Below, piece by piece: positions 60,360-64,000 of a stretch of DNA of 64,000 nt. The position numbers were made by a program, and so were the translations under genes. The notes beneath the pieces were generated by a model. It was not told the origin of the DNA and did no database searches. It worked only from the letters and a program-made list of their open reading frames with translations. The stretch comes from Paenibacillus harenae DSM 16969 (GTDB taxonomy: Bacteria; Bacillota; Bacilli; Paenibacillales; Paenibacillaceae): positions 765,845 to 829,844 of the forward strand of contig NZ_KE383842.1 in assembly GCF_000422465.1 (NCBI RefSeq). The letters run 5' to 3'. Within the stretch, counting starts at the first letter, position 1. Each line of letters starts with the position of its first letter.

Positions 60360-61641
60360 GAACGGGTTGTTTATTACGATGGACGATGCTAGTCCTTCGA
60401 TCGCCGGCCATATGGTCGTAACAAATGACCGGATTACGTATCTTGGCGCGGAAGCGCCCGAGCAGTTGGAAAGCGGCGTGCAGAAAGTGGACGGGAGCAA
60501 GCTGGCATTTATGCCGGGTCTCATCAATACGCATGGCCACGCAGCGATGAGCCTGCTCCGCGGTTATTCCGACGATCAGAATCTTCAGGTATGGCTGGAG
60601 CAGAAGATGTGGCCGATGGAAGGCAAGTATATGGACCGGGATACGCGGGCAGGCAGCGCGCTGGCTATTGTGGAGATGCTGCGCAGCGGCACGACGGCAT
60701 TCGTGGATATGTACGACCGCATGGATCAGGTAGCCGAGATGGCGGAGCAAGGCGGTATTCGCGGCATTCTAACCCGCGGTGTTATAGGACTATGCCCGGA
60801 GGACGTTCAAAAAGCGAAGCTTGAGGAAGCGATCGCCTTCGCACGCGATTGGAACGGCAAGGCGGACGGCCGCATTACGACGATGATATCTCCTCATGCG
60901 CCTTATACATGCCCTCCGGCTTATATCGAGAAATTCGTACAAGCCGCGCATGATTATAATTTGCCGCTTCATACGCATATGTCGGAAACGCTGGCCGAGG
61001 TGGAGCAGAACGTTCGGGACTACGGCCTCCGGCCTGTAGAGCATCTGGACCGTCTCGGCTTCTTCTCGCGGCCTTCGCTGGTAGCCCATGCCGTTCATTT
61101 GAATGACATGGAAATTGAGCTGCTTGCAGAGAAGGGAGTTGCCGTCTCGCATAACCCTGTCAGCAATTTAAAGCTGGCCAGCGGCATTGCCCGCGTGACT
61201 GATCTGCTGCGCGCAGGCGTGACGGTATCCCTTGGGACGGACAGCGCCGCCAGCAATAATAATTTGGATCTGTTCGAGGAGATCAGGTTTGCCGCTCTTC
61301 TTCATAAAGGAGCATCCGGAGATCCTACGGCCGTACCTGCTATGGAAGCCTTGAAGCTTGCGACCGTAAATGGGGCAAAAGCGGTATGGCAGCAGGATCG
61401 GATTGGCGCCCTTCGCGAAGGGCTGAAGGCGGATTTCATCGCGATTGATATCGAACAGCCCCATTTCTATCCGAAGACCGATATCGTATCCCATCTGGTT
61501 TATTCCGGTTCGGGCCGCGACGTCAAGCATGTATGGATCGACGGCCGCCAGGTCGTGCGGAACGGGGCGTGCACCATGCTGGACGAGGAGAAAATTCGTT
61601 ACGAGGCGCAAGCGAGCTTCGAACGTCTGCTGCAAGCCTAA
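60340..61641 (+). CDS. 5-methylthioadenosine / S-adenosylhomocysteine deaminase
   Basis: A 433-aa amidohydrolase with metal motifs NTHGHAAMSLLRG, HTHMSETLAEVE and GTDSAASNNNLDLFEEIRFAALLHKG. This is the MtaD/SahD type that deaminates methylthioadenosine, SAH or adenosine. The exact substrate cannot be told from sequence. AAGGAG precedes the ATG inside rex. The TseB-like gene follows in TAATG overlap. Confidence 0.9.
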   Translation: MSQIWIENGLFITMDDASPSIAGHMVVTNDRITYLGAEAPEQLESGVQKVDGSKLAFMPGLINTHGHAAMSLLRGYSDDQNLQVWLEQKMWPMEGKYMDRDTRAGSALAIVEMLRSGTTAFVDMYDRMDQVAEMAEQGGIRGILTRGVIGLCPEDVQKAKLEEAIAFARDWNGKADGRITTMISPHAPYTCPPAYIEKFVQAAHDYNLPLHTHMSETLAEVEQNVRDYGLRPVEHLDRLGFFSRPSLVAHAVHLNDMEIELLAEKGVAVSHNPVSNLKLASGIARVTDLLRAGVTVSLGTDSAASNNNLDLFEEIRFAALLHKGASGDPTAVPAMEALKLATVNGAKAVWQQDRIGALREGLKADFIAIDIEQPHFYPKTDIVSHLVYSGSGRDVKHVWIDGRQVVRNGACTMLDEEKIRYEAQASFERLLQA

Positions 61642-62171
61642 TGCGGGTCATAACGAAGAAGCGTCCGCCGTTCATGACAACGCAGCGCTGGCTGTTCGTT
61701 ATTGTGTCAATTCTGCTTGCGGCCGGCACAGCCTTCGGCATTTACTTTCGCGAAATTCAAATGCCGAAGTGGTCTGCAGACCGCGAAGCCGAAGAGCTGG
61801 CAATTGAAGCGGGGAATCTGGCGGAGGTCGAAGAGGTTTATCATCATATATGGGATAAGGAAAGCTGGATCGTCAAAGGTCTGGATCAAGAAGGCCGTCA
61901 GGTGTTCGTGTGGTTGGCGGATGACGAGCAGCCGGAAATCATTCATGCATCCGACGGGTTTGCGCAGAAAAAGCTGAAGGATGCCTTCGAAATCTCCAAG
62001 CCGCAGGCGAATATTAAACGGATCCAACCGGGTCTGCTGCAAAATACCCGGGTCTGGGAAATTTTTTACAGCGTAGAAGGCAGTCCGGATCGTTATTATT
62101 ATGAATTCTACCGATTTGACAATGGACAATTTCTTGAGGAATATAAATTGCCGGCCGGGACGGAGCCATAG
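61641..62171 (+). CDS. Cell-wall elongation regulator TseB-like (YpmB) membrane protein
   Basis: A 176-aa protein from ATG 61641 with one N-terminal transmembrane helix (about residues 16-34, WLFVIVSILLAAGTAFGIYF) and an outer domain of the DUF5590/PepSY type (VYHHIWDKESWIVKGLDQEGRQVFVWLAD...). B. subtilis TseB (YpmB) is located at the same place after dinG and interacts with a penicillin-binding protein. The stop codon sits in the loop of its own terminator. Confidence 0.8.
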   Translation: MRVITKKRPPFMTTQRWLFVIVSILLAAGTAFGIYFREIQMPKWSADREAEELAIEAGNLAEVEEVYHHIWDKESWIVKGLDQEGRQVFVWLADDEQPEIIHASDGFAQKKLKDAFEISKPQANIKRIQPGLLQNTRVWEIFYSVEGSPDRYYYEFYRFDNGQFLEEYKLPAGTEP

Positions 62172-62190
62172 GGCTCCGTTTCCTATTTTT
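62161..62190 (+). terminator. Intrinsic terminator overlapping the tseB-like stop
   Basis: CGGAGCC (62161-62167), loop ATAG, GGCTCCG (62172-62178), followed by a loose T tract (TTTCCTATTTTT). Confidence 0.6.
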
Positions 62191-62224
62191 ACACCGCCAT
62201 ACCTGCTGCTAACTATGATATACT

Positions 62225-62260
62225 TTCGTATAGCGGAATTGATATACGAATAAATATAAT
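62225..62260. promoter_or_regulatory. Inverted repeat and -10-like element before the FtsH-like pair
   Basis: TTCGTATA (62225-62232) and TATACGAA (62243-62250) are perfect arms ten bp apart, followed by TATAAT at 62255-62260. No clear -35 at normal spacing; the repeat covers that position, which would fit an operator. Confidence 0.4.
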
Positions 62261-62286
62261 ATTGGCAGCGGGAGGGATTTTTGAAG

Positions 62287-62817
62287 ATGATGAAACCGCG
62301 AGTGATTCCCGTATTGATTACAGCCGCCATATCGGCTTGCCTGTTGTTTGGCGGATGGGCGATATATAATCAGGTTGCGATCGCAGCCCCGTTAGAGAAG
62401 GTAACGCAAGAAGTGGACGGCGTCGTTTCTTCAAGCAAGCCCGTTATGAACGATGAGCGGGTGACGATTGAACTCGTTCTGGAACCGGACGCGAATGTCC
62501 GAAACATATATGCGGCTATTGAAGAAAACGGCAAGGAATTGTTCGGCGCCCGGGAGCTTGAATTGAATATCCGGTCGGAATCGAGCAAGCAGCTGGAGGA
62601 GCTGTGGTCTGCATCCTTGTTCCTTGTTGCGGAAGCAATGGAGACCAAGACGTATTCCAGCATTCCAGCAGCGATGAATGAAGCAGCGAAAGCGTATGAA
62701 GACGTAACGGTATCGGCGGAAATGGATGAAACAAACGTATATATTACACTGAAAGATTCGAAAACGGTCAAGTATGTCGTGCTTCCGCGTATTCCCGCCA
62801 AATTGGAGGTGTGGTAG
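62287..62817 (+). CDS. Membrane-anchored extracytoplasmic protein next to an FtsH-like gene
   Basis: A 176-aa protein from ATG 62287 (GGAGGG ten nt upstream; TTG 62281 is the alternative). One transmembrane helix (about residues 6-25, VIPVLITAAISACLLFGGWAIY) is followed by roughly 150 residues outside the membrane, with no motif I recognise. It ends one base before the start of the FtsH-like gene, so the two are made together. The size resembles the outer domain that this FtsH-like protein lacks. Confidence 0.7.
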   Translation: MMKPRVIPVLITAAISACLLFGGWAIYNQVAIAAPLEKVTQEVDGVVSSSKPVMNDERVTIELVLEPDANVRNIYAAIEENGKELFGARELELNIRSESSKQLEELWSASLFLVAEAMETKTYSSIPAAMNEAAKAYEDVTVSAEMDETNVYITLKDSKTVKYVVLPRIPAKLEVW

Positions 62818-62818
62818 C

Positions 62819-64000
62819 ATGCGAAAGTATTTGCCCGAAATCGCTATAGGTCTTGTGCCTGTTCTTATCGTTTTTTTAATTTTTATCGGCCAGAACGTCG
62901 TACCGGTACTCATGCTCGGCGCGCTTGGCTTTGTCGTCTTCTATGCGGCGCGCGGAAGAGGCAAGATGACGGCCATGACCGGCCAGCAGCGCCGTCCGGG
63001 CACGAAAGCCGAACCGTTCTCGTTTGAGCAAATCGGCGGCCAGGAGAGGGCAAAGCAGGAGCTTATCGAGGCGCTCGACTTTCTCGTGAAGCAGGAGCAA
63101 ATCGCGAAGCTCGGCATTCGTCCGCTCAAGGGGATTCTGTTGGCGGGGCCTCCGGGAACGGGTAAAACGCTGCTGGCGAAAGCGGCCGCTCATTATACGG
63201 ATTCGATTTATTTGGCGGCTTCCGGCAGTGAATTCGTCGAAATGTACGTCGGGGTCGGAGCGGGCCGCATCCGCGACCTGTTCAAGGAAGCTCGAACGAA
63301 GGCGAATAAAGCCAAAAAAAGCAGCGCCGTCATATTTATCGATGAGATTGAAGTGATCGGCGGCAAGCGCGACGGCGGCCAACAGCGTGAATACGATCAA
63401 ACCCTGAATCAGCTTTTAACGGAAATGGACGGCATCCATGCGAACGAGTCGCCGAGGATCCTGCTGATCGCGGCAACGAACCGCAAGGAAATGCTGGACA
63501 GCGCCCTGCTGCGTCCGGGCCGCTTCGACAGGCATATTAGCGTCGATCTGCCGGATAAGAAGGGCAGACTGCATATTTTAAACATTCACGCAAACAATAA
63601 ACCGATCGCAGAGGATGTTCATTTGGAACGTATCGCATCGGAGTCGTTCGGTTTCTCCGGCGCCCAGCTTGAAAGCGTTATGAATGAAGCCGCTATCTAT
63701 GCGCTGCGTGAAAATACGGACAAGATTACCGAGAATCATTTGTCGATGGCAATCGATAAGGTCATGATGGGCGAGAAGACGGATCGCGAGTCATCCAAGG
63801 AAGAACGCGAGCGAGTGGCGCTTCATGAGCTCGGCCATGCCATTATGGCGGAGATCGTTCGGCCGGGAAGCGTATCGCAGGTCGCTTTGTCCCCGCGCGG
63901 CCAGGCGCTCGGCTATGTCAGACATAATCCGCTGCAGGATCAGTACCTCTATACGGAATCGTTTCTAAACGGTCAAATTATGATTGCGCTCGGGGGCGCT
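62819..64000 (+). CDS. FtsH-like AAA membrane protease, 3' end outside window
   Basis: 394 residues are visible. Two helices (about residues 7-23 and 27-43) are joined by a very short loop, where classical FtsH has a roughly 70-residue or longer outer domain. Then come Walker A GPPGTGKT (110-117), pore loop FVEMYVGVGAGRIRDLF, Walker B IFIDEIEVIGG, RPGRFDRH and the zinc protease motif HELGH (336-340). Both ATPase and M41 peptidase signatures are intact. TTGGAGGTG precedes the ATG at 62819. It is a paralogue rather than the main ftsH, judged from the divergent N-terminus. Confidence 0.88.
   Translation, partial: MRKYLPEIAIGLVPVLIVFLIFIGQNVVPVLMLGALGFVVFYAARGRGKMTAMTGQQRRPGTKAEPFSFEQIGGQERAKQELIEALDFLVKQEQIAKLGIRPLKGILLAGPPGTGKTLLAKAAAHYTDSIYLAASGSEFVEMYVGVGAGRIRDLFKEARTKANKAKKSSAVIFIDEIEVIGGKRDGGQQREYDQTLNQLLTEMDGIHANESPRILLIAATNRKEMLDSALLRPGRFDRHISVDLPDKKGRLHILNIHANNKPIAEDVHLERIASESFGFSGAQLESVMNEAAIYALRENTDKITENHLSMAIDKVMMGEKTDRESSKEERERVALHELGHAIMAEIVRPGSVSQVALSPRGQALGYVRHNPLQDQYLYTESFLNGQIMIALGGA

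Noticed and set aside
1-64000. tRNA, rRNA, CRISPR, prophage or integrative-element genes
   Set aside because: None seen on either strand; the only mobile element is the IS at 37793-39268.

Overview
The window is a chromosomal segment from a spore-forming Bacillota bacterium, most likely Paenibacillus or a close relative. Four things point there: spore genes (ypeB, spoIVA, a SpoVIF-type gene, ypjB, the YIEGIA pair); strong Shine-Dalgarno sequences with frequent GTG/TTG starts; TRAP-type control of trp; and a gene order that follows the Bacillus subtilis ypeB-to-ypmB region almost gene by gene. Nearly all genes lie on the plus strand. There are no rRNA, tRNA or CRISPR loci. The assignment rests on gene content and protein recall, not on a database search.

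Layout. 1-3300: prsW (5' end missing), a small Cys-rich protein, ypeB, a PilZ protein and a YpfB-like protein. 3300-13870: cmk, plsC, an S1-domain protein, yphA, the YIEGIA gene with its small partner, der, plsY, gpsA, a SpoVIF-type gene, a DUF2768 gene, a ferredoxin / nucleotidyltransferase-like / ferredoxin trio, and a lipoprotein. 13870-16610: spoIVA, hbs behind a striking tandem repeat, and mtrB (TRAP). 16730-23650: a menaquinone block (hepS, menG, UbiA-type and UbiX-type genes, mqnA, hepT) that implies the futalosine route, then ndk and cheR. 24080-35490: aroC-aroB-aroH, a TRAP-binding trp leader, trpEDCFBA, hisC, tyrA.

35490-39500 is the accessory stretch: an orphan consensus promoter plus terminator (candidate small RNA), an ECF sigma / anti-sigma pair, a histidine phosphatase, and an intact IS3-family element with a programmed frameshift site. 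39500-46090: an unrecognised protein, a gamma-class carbonic anhydrase, an IDEAL protein, a DUF2487 protein, qcrABC, ypjA and ypjB. 46090-59710: ypjC (minus strand), a MazG-like gene, a TPR gene, dapB, mgsA, bshB1, bshA, cca, birA, panBCD, a TPR gene, dinG. 59700-64000: rex, an MTA/SAH deaminase, a TseB-like gene, and a membrane-anchored protein immediately before an FtsH-like protease that runs off the window.

How it fits together. The aro, trp, hisC and tyrA genes carry the shikimate end product to chorismate and on to tryptophan and the tyrosine branch. trpG is not here. mtrB encodes the protein expected to bind the trp leader, where triplets recur every 5 nt. Chorismate also feeds MqnA, so quinone and amino-acid synthesis share a branch point inside the window; menaquinone is in turn the substrate of QcrABC. 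The bsh, pan and birA genes supply bacillithiol, pantothenate and biotin functions.
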